64,000 bases of DNA, taken from positions 35,611,608 to 35,675,607 of the forward strand of contig NC_063452.1 in NCBI RefSeq assembly GCF_020379485.1, given 5' to 3'. A program made the position numbers and the translations under genes. This document shows, one piece after another, positions 1 to 11,529 of the stretch (its first letter is position 1; every line of letters begins with the position of its first letter). Source of the DNA: Brassica napus. Its lineage: Eukaryota > Streptophyta > Magnoliopsida > Brassicales > Brassicaceae. The notes under the pieces are model-generated. The model saw only the letters and a list, made by a program, of their open reading frames with translations, ran no database searches and had not been told where the DNA came from.

Positions 1-297
1 AGTAACGAGAACGCGAGCGACTTCATGGCGTCGCTTTAGGAAGGTCCCTCTGAGAGGTGGGACACAGCGACTTCGTGATGTCGCTCCAGGAGGTCGCTCC
101 CATGCTCTGCTCGTTTAATGATCACCTATATCACCTCCTTTGAGCTCCAAATGTCCCCAAGAACTCCATGTGGCACTCCAGTACCTAATAGAGACTCATG
201 TATGCAAAATGCAACCTAAACATGTCTAAATCATAATCTCTATGATGAAAATGTTTATGAATGAATGGATAAAACAATGCAAATATGCAAGATATCA
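1..297 (-). repeat. Athila-family LTR, right end only
   Basis: This segment matches the right-hand ~300 bp of the two complete LTRs at 1038-2560 and 13047-14568, including GTCGCT-rich DNA, the stretch ending in CAAGATATCA, and the same orientation. It ends exactly at 297, where Ty3/gypsy reverse transcriptase coding sequence begins. The remainder lies left of the window, so I cannot tell whether this is a solo LTR or the edge of a complete element. It is more divergent from the other two LTRs than they are from each other, which suggests an older insertion of the same family. Confidence 0.85.
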
Positions 298-1037
298 GGT
301 TACATCAGGGAGAGTCTCAGCCCCTGTGCTGTTCCGGTTCTATTCGTGCCAAAGAAAGATGGCTCATGGAGGATGTGTGTGGACTGTAGAGCCCTAAATA
401 ACATCACGGTAAAGTATCGCCATCCCATTCCTCGCCTTGATGATATGTTTGATGAACTCCATGGTGCTTGTGTCTTTTCTAAGATAGATCTAAAGACTGG
501 ATATCATCAGATTAGGATGAAAGAAGGTGATGAATGGAAAACAACCTTTAAGACAAAACTAGGTTTGTATGAGTGGCTTGTAATGCCCTTTGGTCTCACA
601 AATGCACCTAGTACTTTTATGCGCCTAATGAATCATGTCTTGAGATCGTTTATAGGCCACTTTGTTGTAGTTTACTTTGATGATATTCTTGTTTACAGCA
701 AAATCATTGATGAACACATTACACTTGAAATCAGTTCTTGAGGTACTAAGAAGAAAACTCTTGTTTGCTAACCTTGGGAAGTGTTCTTTTGGAACAGATC
801 ACGTGGTCTTCTTAGGTTTTGTTGTAGGTGCAGATGGACTCCGGGTGGACGAGGAAAAGATCAAGGCCATCCGAGACTGGCCCAGTCCAACGACCGTGGG
901 CGAGGTAAGAAGCTTTCATGGCCTGGCCGGGTTCTATCGAAGGTTTGTCCAGAACTTCAGCTCTATAGCCGCCCCTCTCACCGAAGTGATCAAGAAAAAT
1001 GTTGAGTTCAAGTGGGAACAAGCCCAAGCGGAGGCAT
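298..1037 (+). pseudogene. Outer Ty3/gypsy element: reverse transcriptase segment
   Basis: This is the reverse transcriptase part of a Ty3/gypsy pol polyprotein, which copies element RNA into DNA. Visible motifs are [49 protein letters not shown] and the catalytic YFDD box at about 673-684. A frameshift near 720 moves the frame before LKSVLEVL, and the thumb region GFYRRFVQNF follows. The apparent ATG at 265 lies in the abutting Athila LTR and is not a real start. Coding stops at 1037, where the inner Athila element is inserted, and resumes in phase at 14569. Gag and protease would lie left of the window. The frameshift plus two insertions make it a pseudogene. Confidence 0.9.
1033..1037. repeat. 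Target site duplication of inner Athila, left copy
   Basis: GGCAT lies immediately left of the LTR that starts TGATGTTAAG at 1038. The same five bases are at 14569-14573 after the LTR ending GATATCA. Removing the element and one copy restores a continuous gypsy pol reading frame. Confidence 0.9.
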
Positions 1038-2560
1038 TGATGTTAAGAGTTTTCAAGGCTCCTAAGACAAATGATGTAGTATAAAAGAATGTCAAACCAA
1101 TTCTAAGGGATTTCAAAGCACTGAGAATGCAAGTACTCACTTAATCTAAGTGCAACCGGTGATTTAAAAGATTTCTAAACTAATGTTTAATGCTAATGCT
1201 GTTGCAGAATAATAAAAGCGATAAATGAAGTAACTTTCTTGACTAAGGGAAAAGAGAACTCATGGGCATAGGGATTAGACCTTGGGTGATCAAGTTTCGA
1301 ACTAAGGATGGCAAACGATCAATCAAACTATCAACCTTAAGCTTAGACACAGTTCTAAACAAGCTCTATGTCTAGATGAATGTTCATTTGCTAACACATT
1401 TCAAACATCAAATGTCTTTGGTTGAATAATATGAAAGCAATTATTACTAACAAGTCTAATGGCTATCTTAGCACCTCTAACAACAAATATCTTTGGCAAA
1501 GTACGCTAAAAGCTTAGAAGAGTTGTCTCAGGCATTTCATCAAACACCTTTTGGGTGGAAAATGCCTAAAGATCAACTTTTGAGAGGCCAACTCAGAAGA
1601 TGCATTATGAATACTCTACTAGCAAGGACTAAGAATGATCTACACTAAAACATCCTAGCTCTAACCTAATCACCCTTAATCTCCCTAACCCATGAATTCA
1701 AAAGGTGCTTACTCACTAATCTCCATGATTCCTCTTAAACTCATATTGGATTTCAGATTAATCATGTAGAGAAATACAGAGAATCGATATGAAAACAACA
1801 GGACTGCAATAACAAAAATGATCAATTGAATCAAAGAGATGAACTTTCCAACTGGTTTTTGGTGGTTTTCTTAAGATCAAAAGATAATCAGCCTCCAATG
1901 GCTTACAAAAGGTACTTCAACATAGGTTTAGAAAGTGTAAAACATGCATAACAAAATGACCAAAAAGCCCTTGATAAATCATAAGTTCGACCAAATAGAC
2001 GACGCGCAGCGTCCTCGGCACGTCGCTCCCGGAGGTCGCTCTGGGTGCTGGGAGCGACCTCAGGTAGTCGCTGTGGGACGTCGCTCCCGGCTTGTTCGTC
2101 GCTCTCAAATCGACACAACCCGAGCGACCTCTGGGTGTCGATGTGGTGAGGTCGCTCTGGAGCTGGAGCGACTTCGCCTTGTCGCTCTAGGAGGTCGCTC
2201 CGAAGCGTAAATGGCGAGCGACCTCGGGGTCTCGCTCTAGTAAGGTCGCTCCAAAGCGTAAATGGCGAGCGACCTCGTGTTGTCGCTCTGGTAAGGTCGC
2301 TCTGAGAGGTAGGGCACAGCGAGTTCATGGCGTCGCTCCGGTAGGGTCGCTCCCATGCACTGCTCGTCCAATGATCACCTTAATCACCTCTTTTGATCTC
2401 CAAACGCACCCAAATGTCCCCAAGAACTCCATGTGGTACTCCAATACTTAATAAAGACTCATGCATGCAAAATGCAACCTAAACATGGCTAAATCATAGT
2501 CTATATGATCAAAATGCACATGGGTGAATGGATAACACAATGGAAATATGCAAGATATCA
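1038..2560 (-). repeat. 3' LTR of inner Athila
   Basis: Boundaries are set by TGATGTTAAG at the left, GATATCA at the right, the 5-bp target duplication and alignment to 13047-14568. On the element strand the U3 part is at the right-hand side and contains the GTCGCT repeat cluster at about 2007-2356. Confidence 0.92.
2007..2356. repeat. GTCGCT/AGCGAC repeat cluster in LTR U3
   Basis: Many copies of GAGGTCGCTC and its reverse complement GAGCGACCTC alternate, giving overlapping imperfect palindromes. A clear 51-bp tandem pair starts at the AAGCGTA at 2203 and 2254. GC content is far above the flanks. The cluster recurs in the other LTR (about 14015-14363), partly at 1-110, and in a diverged form at 6820-7090 upstream of the envelope-position ORF. 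The position in U3 suggests a promoter or protein-binding role, but that is inference. Confidence 0.85.
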
Positions 2561-2571
2561 ACTCCCCCAAA
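2561..2571 (-). other. Polypurine tract of inner Athila
   Basis: On the minus strand the sequence reads TTTGGGGGAGT directly against the 3' LTR. This is where the plus-strand DNA primer is expected for an element on this strand, and it confirms element orientation. Confidence 0.85.
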
Positions 2572-4185
2572 CTTGTTCTTTACTTGTCCTCAAGTGAACT
2601 TGCAAAAACTCATATAGGAGAGAGGTTTGAAGGTGGGAACTCATAGCCAAAAGTAACACTTCCTAGCACTCAACTTAACATCCTAAAGAAACATAGCAAA
2701 TAGCATGAGCAACTCTCTTATTATACTCTAGCTTCTCTAGGCCTATCCCTACTCATATGCCTCTACACAAGTCGCAATACTCCTCAACTAGCAAGTCCCT
2801 TCAACCAGCTCTCACATTGATTCACACACACACACAAAGTGAATTCTCACAAATGGGCATTTGATCTCAATCATTTGGCTAGGTAAGCAATGGTCTAATA
2901 TGAATGAAGAGAGGGGTTCAAATGTTTTCATTTAAAGGTGGTTATCACTCTAAACAAGGAGCTTAATCATTATACAAAATATATCTAAGATTAGAAGCAA
3001 CTCATGCATAGATTATTCTCATCATTCTCCCCCCCCCCCCCCCCCCCCTTTTGTTATAAGTGATCACAAGTTCTACCTTTTTTATCATCATCTCAGAATC
3101 AAAATAAGCCCCTCACATCACTCACCCAATGAACAACTCTCCTTTCCTTTTGACTCAAAACTCTAGGGACTTTAATTCATTTTTTACATTCTCTAACTCT
3201 TCTCATTTCCTTCCCCACCTTCTCTTTGATTCTTTTTTTTTTTTATATGTGGGGGAAAGGTTCTTTGTTACATAATCTAGAGCTTTACACCTTCCTTTTT
3301 GTCCCTAGAGTTTTCTTTTCTATGTATACTCTTTTGCTCATCTCTCTCATCTTTCTCACTCTCCAAACCCAAGATATTAAAATTTAGAACACACAAACTC
3401 CTCTCACCATCCCCAAATGCTAACCCATTGTGCTAGCAAGAGATGAGAATAAACCTATGTCGCCTCCAATACTCTCAAGATTTTGCACATGACAAGCTAT
3501 CAAAAGAGGCCTCACTCATGCAATTCAATGTTTGGTCTCAAAGAATGGTTAAGGTTTTAGGGTAAGAAGTGCCATTTGGGTTAACAAAGATAGGTATAAA
3601 GGAATAAGATAAACCAAATGGGTATGAGATCCATGATCAAGTATGCAAATGCCCATATGCAAGAGAGATTAAGTACATTGAAGCCAAGTTCAAGTTGGAG
3701 CTGGTCTTAAGGACAATGCTAACATCAAGCAAGCAAACAAGTTTTAAGAAGAGTTTTCAAGGCTCGAAGCGTGCAAGGCTTTCAAGAGATGCTTAAGCTA
3801 CTTGATATGTTTAACTAGGGTGTCATTTTGAGTTCTAGACAAGAGTTCTTCGCAAGGCATTTTAAATCATTGTTCCCAATGTAAGTGAATGTAACCTATA
3901 TGCTCTAGACTCAATCTTAAAGTGCAAGTGATGCAACTACATGTTTCTTTTTGTATTTTTCAAATTTTTCAATTTTTTTTTTTTTGGGTTTTTCTATGCA
4001 TATATGTATGCACAATGCAATGCATGAGACTCAAATCATCAAAGAAAACATGATCAAATACTTGGTACCTCTCCCAAACTTAAGTTACACAGTCTCTGTG
4101 TTGTCAAGTAGAGAGAGATACCCTAAAGAAAACTAATATGCAGAAAATGAAATGGTATATACAAGGGACAGTAGTGAAATACCTT
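2572..4185 (-). other. Athila 3' untranslated region with C20 run
   Basis: No credible coding frame. It has pyrimidine-rich + strand sequence, a run of 20 C at 3029-3048 and T-rich tracts near 3232-3243 and 3969-3983. Long non-coding DNA between the last ORF and the PPT is normal for Athila elements. Confidence 0.7.
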
Positions 4186-6066
4186 CTACGGATAGTGAGT
4201 AGGGGTAGATGCCCCAGCACCGTCGTCGTCAGGTGGGAATGTGGTGTAGTAACCACCTGTTGCTGAGATGTAGCCTCCAAACCATGGCTGGCTCTGAACC
4301 TCGTCAATCTCGACCTCATTATCAGAAGAGGCTAGGGATGGGGACTTGTTTCCTGAGGCGGAGGGTTCAAAGGGTGGGTTCCTCCACTTGTGCTGGAGCT
4401 GTCTAGCTGTGAGGGGGAAACCAAGATCCGCAGGCTGAGGTAGAGGCTGGGGGACTGATGTGTTCGCGAAGGCGAAGTCTGCAGAGCTACATCCAGCTAT
4501 TCCTCCCCTGGTCAAGACATCAGCTACTTTCTTCATGAACTTGGCTGAAGTCTTTGCTTGCTTCTTCACAGTTTTGCTAAGCGCCTTGCACTTGTCTTTC
4601 AGCTTTTCTATCGTCCTGTCTTGTGCTTTGTTCCATCGCTGAAGTCGACCAATATGTTCATGAGCATCACGAAGCGCACCAGGAGGAAGAACTCCAGCCT
4701 ATGGCTGGAAGTAGTAGCGCGAAGGTCCATAGACGGGTTCAGATGCTTCTGCCGCAGGTTTGTCATGTCTCGTCGGAGCACTCCTTTTCCATGGTGCAGC
4801 AATGGGATCAAGAGACCCGTGCTCTCCAAGAAAGTCTTCCTGGGAAATGTTGAAGCTGATAGCTCCAGGTCTCTCTAAGCTCGTCAGGTTCTTGTTTGGA
4901 AGAACCACCTCAACAGGCTTGCCTTTCAAGTAGTAATGGTAGACGTAGTTCTTCCCATACATCCCGCTGAAAGAAGTTGCAATCCTCAAGTAAGTGCCAT
5001 CTATGAATCGAGGTCCTGCTGCGTCCTTTCCCAAGGGGACATTCATAAATTGAAGCAGTGGTGTGATCAACCCACCAATTCCAACCTTCGGGTGCGAATC
5101 AGAGGTGTACCAGGCCCAGTCTCTGTAGTGCTCGAGACGACTCACGAAGAAACTGACCATCCCAAAGGTAGCATAGATGTCGGTGCTTGGAAGAGGCAGC
5201 ACTCCAGGGGCTGCGTAGGGTACGATAGCCGGGCAAAGCAGTCGCATATCTTCCTCGGTGACATTACCTGCTTCCTTCTGTGGATAGAATGCATGGACGA
5301 GCATCCTATGGAGGCAGCGCACAAACGGATGCCGGATATGTGAGTTCTTATCAGACCCGGTAGAATACCTGTTTCCGGTGATCAATTTCCAAAGCTCGGT
5401 GGGGAGATTTTCGCATTTGGGAAGAGAGGAGTCTTCCAAGTCTTGGAACCCCATGACTCTCCCAATGTCTTTGAAGTTCATGTTGTAGTCTCTCCCATTG
5501 ACCTTGAACTTGATCTTGCCCCATCCTTGCCTCACATGCGGAGTGTTATGGTAAGTGACCTCAAGGGAAGACAAGAACTGACAGGAGACCTCCTTGTAGA
5601 CAGGGTAAGCCATGGTGAGGAGTTTTGGTAGCTTCAAATGTTCCAGCATAGCCTCAATATCAGAATCAAGACCCAACTCCTTCAGCAAATCAAGGTCGGC
5701 GAACCTTGTTGGAGTCCAAGTGACCCCATTCAGCAAGTGGTCATACAGCTGTTCCACAGATGGAGTTTTCTCCCTGTCCCTATCAACAGCAACCGTCTTC
5801 CCTTTTGACATCTTGGCTTTCTTTGTAGGAGCCTGCTCATCCTCATTTTCACCGCCACTATCCTCAATAGTGGGAACTACTACACTTTTCCCTGCCCTCT
5901 TATCTTGCTCTTTTTATTTCTTTGCAGCCAAGGTTTGCGGTCGAGAAGTTCTCTGTGTCCCCGAGCCAGCTGGCTTGGAGGCTAAGGCTTTCCCTCTTAG
6001 TGCAGACTCTTTTCTTTCAGCTTCTTGCTTCTTAGCATCTAACTTTCCCTTTGTTTTCTTAGCCAT
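4186..6066 (-). pseudogene. Athila ORF in envelope position (ATHILA ORF-1 family)
   Basis: A single reading frame of about 626 codons runs from an ATG at 6066 to a stop at 4186, broken only by TAA at 5916-5914 (codon 51) and TAG at 4701-4699. The longest open part, 5811-4702, contains LKELGLDSDIEAMLEHLKL and DIGRVMGFQDLEDSSLPKCE, which I recognise as the Athila-specific protein found downstream of integrase. The N-terminal 50 residues are Lys-rich. The part after the TAG continues with a Lys-rich helical segment and an acidic, Gly/Tyr-rich tail. I see no convincing transmembrane segment. Its function is unknown; an envelope-like role has been proposed from position only. Confidence 0.85.
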
Positions 6067-6819
6067 TGTTACCTGAAAAATTCAAAAATTGAAAAGGGAT
6101 AAGTAGGTGGAAGTAAAGAAGATTAAGACTTTGCAAGTGAAAATTGCAAGAGTAAACTTAACAAATGAACTAGCAATTTAAGCTCAAGTTAACTCAATAC
6201 AACTATTTCACACATTTAGCACTAAGAAGCCAAGTTAAAGGCAAAGAATCACATTTCTCAATCTTTTAATCACCTTAACACACCAAGTTCACCCACCAAC
6301 ACACTCAATTAAGGGCAATTTCGAAAAATCCCAAATCTATGAACCCTAATTTTGTCAAAGTTCAAATTAAACCCAATTTCACCATTGATTCATCAACCCA
6401 ACTTGATATATAAGCTTTCACTAGTCTATTTCACAGTAATCAAGCAAGAAAAGGACCAAATTTCGATTTTGAAAATCTAGGGTTCATGGACCTATGAAAT
6501 TGAATTTTAAAATTCAATACCTTGCTTTGGATGAAAGGAAATGGTGAGTGGGTGATGGGTAATAGACTACAGGGGTGAAAGCTTGGATTTAGAAGCAAGA
6601 ACCAGGTGATTTGGTTGAGAATTTAGAGAATTATGGAGTTTTTGGTGTGGGTGTGTTTGAGAGAGTATGAGTGTTTGTGAGAGGAGGGGAGAGTGAGGGA
6701 GATGAAGTCGAGAGTTTTGGGTAGGTCTAGGGTCGTCCGGTTTGGTTTAGGTCGATTGGGGATCGGTTCATTTGGACTAAACCGGGTTTAGGACAAAGAA
6801 TACTTACCTGAACCGGTCG

Positions 6820-7090
6820 TGGAGCGACCTGAGGTAGTCTCTCTAGGAGGTCGCTCACGACTTGCTTTTCGTGTCTCAATTCGACATAAACGCGAGCGAC
6901 CTCTGGGTGTCGCTGTGGGGACCTCGCTCTGGAGCTGGAGCGACTTCGTGTCGTCGCTCTAGGAGGTCGCTCAGAGAATATTTTCGAGCCCCAAAACGCC
7001 GTAAAGACGAGCGACTTGTTATACTCGCTCCGGTGACGTCGCTCCCAGCTGGAGCGACCTTTCACCCTCTCTCCGGGTCCTCGCTCCCAC
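6820..7090. repeat. Internal GTCGCT/AGCGAC repeat cluster
   Basis: It shares motifs and phrases with the LTR cluster (GAGCGACCTCTGGGTGTCGC, GGAGCTGGAGCGACTTCG), so it is a diverged relative rather than chance. It lies about 0.75-1 kb upstream of the ATG of the envelope-position ORF and downstream of the integrase stop. It could be an internal promoter or a leftover of recombination with LTR sequence. Confidence 0.8.
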
Positions 7091-7146
7091 GCACTGATTC
7101 TTTGCTGAAACCGGCTCGATCATGCACCTGCATACAACCTCAACTC

Positions 7147-7172
7147 TTTTTTTTTTTTTTTTTTTTTTTTTT
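7147..7172. repeat. T26 homopolymer
   Basis: A run of 26 T between the internal repeat cluster and the 3' end of pol. On the element strand it reads as an A run. Its length may be uncertain. Confidence 0.8.
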
Positions 7173-7250
7173 AGAAACATGATGAAAATGAAAATACTAA
7201 TGCAATATGTACAAGGATATACATGGGACTTCCTCCCAAGTGAGCTTGTT

Positions 7251-10200
7251 TTAAGTCTCTAGCTTGACTTTTTCTCCTTTTAGATTAGGCCGGGGTAGGA
7301 TCAGAAAGTGGAGTTGAAACCCCATCTTCCTCTGGTGCAGTCGCCATGTAGAGCTTAACCCTTTGCCCATTGACTGTGAAGTCTCTTCATCAGTACTCCA
7401 CAAAACTATTGCCCCATATGGCCTAACCTCCTTGACCTTGAAAGGACCGGACCAGCTTGACTTAAGCTTTCCCGGAAATAACTTCAGCCTAGAGTTGTAG
7501 AGAAGAACTTGATCTCCTTCTTTAAACTCTCTCTTCAGGATATTCTTGTCATGGAAAGCTTTAGTCTTCTTCTTGTAGATCCTTAAGTTTTCAAAAGCAT
7601 CCATTCTTATCTCATCAAGCTCATGTAGCTGTAGAAGCCTTTTCTCTTTGGCACTCTTGATGTCAAAGTTCAGCAACTTTACTGCCCATAGTGCCTTGTA
7701 CTCAAGCTCCACTGGCAGATGGCAAGCTTTCCCGTACACTAGGTTGAAAGGTGTGGTCCCCAGAGGTGTCTTGTAAGCTGTCCTATAAGCCCAAAGCGCA
7801 TCATCAAGCTTAATGGACCAATCCTTCCTTGTAATCCCCACAATCTTTTCCAAAATGGACTTGATCTCTCTGTTAGAAATCACAACTTCACCACTTGTTT
7901 GAGGATGGTAAGGAGTTGCTACCTTGTGCTTTACACCGTTCTTCTTGAGAAGTCCCTCAAGCAGTTTGTTGATGAAATGAGAGCCTCCATCACTTATCAC
8001 AACCCTTGGAACTCCAAATCTTGGAAAGATGATGCTCCTGAACATCTTGGTCACAACTGTAGCATCATTGGTGGGGCTTGCGATAGCTTCCACCCATTTG
8101 GAGACATAATCAACAGCTACAAGGATGTACTTGTTGCCAAAGGATGATGGAAATGGTCCCATGAAGTCAATGCCCCACACATCAAAAACTTCAACTTCAA
8201 GTATTGGATTTTGAGGCATCTCATTCCTTTTCGTGATGTTCCCTCTCCTTTGGCATGAATCACACTTTGAAATAAAGTCTTGTGTATCCTTAAACATGTG
8301 TGGCCACCAGAATCCAGCTTGTAGCACCTTTGCAACAGTCTTGAAGGTAGGAAAGTGGCCTCCATAGGATGATCCATGACCATGTGTAAGGATCCCATCA
8401 ATCTCCTCATTAGCAACCACTCTCCTATAAAGTTGATCCTTGCAGAGAATGTAAAGGTAGGGCTCATCCCAGTAATACCTCTTCACATCCTTGTAGAACT
8501 TCTTCTTGGCATAGCCCACAAGGTTCAAAGGTTCTTTTCCTGTTGCTAGGTAGTTCACCAAATCAGCATACAAAGGTTCTTTCTCTTATGTTGCCTTGAC
8601 TTCTTCAAGCTTTCTACCGGTCTCACAAACTGCCATGACTGCTCCAATAGCCATGATCTGCTCCTCTGGAAGTCCTTCGTCAATAGGGATGCCACACTCC
8701 ACTCTCAGCCTGGACAAGTGATCAGCTACACCATTCTCAACTCCTGTCTTGTCTTTGATCTCCAAATCAAACTCTTGAAGCAAAAGGATCCATCTCAAGA
8801 GCCTGGGTTTTGCATCCTTCTTGGCTAAAAGGTGTCTCAAAGCCGCATGATTTGTGTAGACAATGACTTTAGATCCCACCAAGTAGCTTCTGAACTTCTC
8901 AAAGGCAAAGACAATGGCTAGCATCTCTTTCTCTGTTGTGGCATACCTCATCTGAGCATCATTCAGGGTTTGGCTCGCGTAGTAGATCACATGGGTCTTG
9001 TCATCTTTCTTCTGTCCCAAAACAGCTCCCACAGCATAGTCACTAGCATCACACATGATCTCAAAGGGGAGATCCCAATCAGGTGGCTGGACAATTGGAG
9101 CACTGATGAGTTCACCTTTCAGCTTCTTGAAGGCTTCTAGACATTCCACATCAAAGCTTAAAGTGGCTTCTTTGCACAGCAGCCTGGTCAATGGTCTAGT
9201 GATCATGGAGAAGTCCTTGATGAACCTTCTGTAGAACCCAGCATGACCAAGAAAACTTCTGATGTCTTTCACTGTCCTTGGTGGGGGCAAACCAACCATA
9301 ACATTGATCTTAGCCTTATCCACCTCAATCCCCTTTTCTGAAATCTTGTGTCCCAGCACAATCCCTTCCCTTAACCATGAAGTGACACTTCTCCCAATTC
9401 AGCACAAGGTTGGTGTCTTCATATCTCTGTAGGACCCTGCACAAATTTGACAAACAAGCAGAAAACGAAGATCCGTAGACAGAGAAATAATCCATGAACA
9501 CCTCCACAACATCCTCAATTAGATCAGAGAAGATTGACATCATGCACCTTTGAAAGGTGGCTGGAGCATTACATAGACCAAATGGCATTCTTCGATATGC
9601 GAAAGTACCATAAGGACATGTGAATGTCGTTTTCTCTTGATCATTGGGATGTATGAGGATTTGGAAAAACCCTGAATACCCATCAAGAAAGCAATAAAAT
9701 GGGTGATTTGCAAGTCTCTCAAGCATCTGATCAATAAATGGTAATGGGAAATGATCCTTTCTAGATGCAGAGTTTAGTTTTCGGTAATCAATGCACATTC
9801 TATGACCTGTGATGGTTCTTGTTGGTATCAATTCATCCTTGTCATTTCTAATTACAGTGATACCACCCTTCTTTGGTACAACAAGCACATGAGATACCCA
9901 TTTAGAATTTGAGATAGGGTAAATAACACCAGCATCTAAGAGTTTAAGAATCTCTTTCTTTACAACATCTTTCAGGTTAGAATTTAACCTTCTTTGATGC
10001 TCGATAGAAGTCATTGATTCATCCTCAAGATGTATCCTATGCATGCACAAAGAGGGTGCTATTCCTTTGATGTCATCAAGTGAATAACCTATTGCCTTTC
10101 TAAATCTTTTAAGTGTTTTCAAAAGTTCAGATAACTCAGTTTCAATAAGTTCACTACTCACAATGACATGATAAGTTTCATTAGGACCAAGGAATGCATA

Positions 10201-11529
10201 CCTTACACCATGGGGGAGAGGTTTAAACTCCACTTTAGGCGCCTTAAGCTCGCTCCAGTCATCTCGCTGGGTGTCCTCTTGTTGAGTGACTGAGGCTTCT
10301 TGATGAACCACTTTTGGCAGCTCCTCATACTGATCCTTACTAACAAACCCTTTGTGTGAATCCAGCATCATCCCATAGGCAGTACTCTCCAGGTTCTCAA
10401 TCACTTCAACCTCTCTCTCTATCGTCAAAGCATGCTGTAGAGGGTCTTCTAGTGACAGCTCTTCAAGGAGCTCATCAGCAAGGGCGTCCATTTTTTCAAT
10501 GTAGAAGACTTGCCCTTGAACCGTAGGTTTTTTCATTACCTCCTTGATGTCAAAGTGGAGAATGTGCCCTTTACCCAAGTGGAGATCAATCTTGCCCGCT
10601 TTCACATTAACAATAGCTCCTGCTGTAGCTAAGAAAGGCCTCCCAAGGATTAAGGGATCTTGAGCTTCCTCACCCATCTCGAGCACCACAAAGTCTGTAG
10701 GGATCTCATAGTTTCCAACCATCATGGGGAGGTCCTCCAAGATACCCACAGGGTACTTCACTGAACGATCAGCCAATACCAGAGAAAGTCTACACTTCTT
10801 GTACTGAGTGAAACCAAGCTTCTTAGCAACAGATAAAGGCATCAAGCTGACACTAGCTCCCAAATCGCAGAGACATCTATCAAATACCATAGGTCCAAGA
10901 GGACAGGGTAATGTGAAGCATCCTGGATCTTCAAGCTTCTTTGGAACAACAAGCCTCTGGATGATGGCACTGCACTCATGAGTGAGAATCACCATGCCCT
11001 CCATCTCTTTCTTCTTTGCAGCTACAACATCTTTCAGGAACTTGCTATATTGAGGAATCAGCATGAAAGCATCACTAACGGGCATTGTGACTTGAACTTC
11101 ACTCATCTGCTTCTCAAATAGAGCTTTGTACTTCTCTAACAGCTGCCTCTTGAATCTACCAGGGAATGGAAGTTTGGGTTCATAGGGAGGAAGAACAAAA
11201 GAATTCTCACTTGCTGGAAGAACAACTTCACCATATTTCACTGTTCTCTTCTCTTCCCCAACCTTTCGTTTACCTTTGGCTTCCACAATCTTCTCCAAAA
11301 TCTCATCATTGATCTTCTCATCAACAATCACCACTTCATCATCTATGTTGATGGCCACCCCCTCACCTTGTTTCTCAGCATCCTTGGTGAGAGTTCTATG
11401 AGGTAACTCCTTACCACTCCTTAGGGTGATAGCTTTCATGGTCTCTTTGGGGTTTTGCTCAGATTTTCCAGGTAAAGAACCTTGTTGGCGATTTTGGTGA
11501 GCGTTCATGGCAGCAAACTGGTTCTCCAA
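7251..11529 (-). pseudogene. Athila pol: protease, RT, RNase H, integrase
   Basis: Domains in order: retropepsin-like CDLGASVSLM (Asp at about residue 222 of the segment starting 11529), RT (IDYRKLN, FLDGYSGFFQI, MPFGLCNAPATFQ), RNase H ([26 protein letters not shown]), integrase zinc finger (CDSCQRRG) and core ([25 protein letters not shown]). Lesions: the RT box reads FMDY, with TAT at 9489-9487 in place of the second catalytic Asp; a frameshift near 9360-9375 between RT and RNase H; TAA at 8588-8586; Val (7883-7881) at the integrase position where D-35-E spacing predicts Glu; and a frameshift near 7385 that changes the C terminus. This copy could move only with proteins from elsewhere. Confidence 0.9.

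Noticed and set aside
265..297. Start of the gypsy RT frame at ATG 265
   Set aside because: Residues before 298 are encoded by the Athila LTR, not by the gypsy element.
1903..2328. Coding frames of 63-141 residues in the Athila LTRs (also 13835-14379)
   Set aside because: They arise from the GC-rich GTCGCT repeats, occur at the same positions in both LTRs, and match no protein family.
2007..2356. Regularly spaced GTCGCT repeats as a CRISPR-like array
   Set aside because: Spacing is irregular, both orientations alternate, and the setting is a plant LTR; there are no cas genes.
4209..4878. Several + strand frames opposite the Athila envelope-position ORF (also 4936-6076)
   Set aside because: They are antisense shadows of the minus-strand Athila frame and show no family motif.
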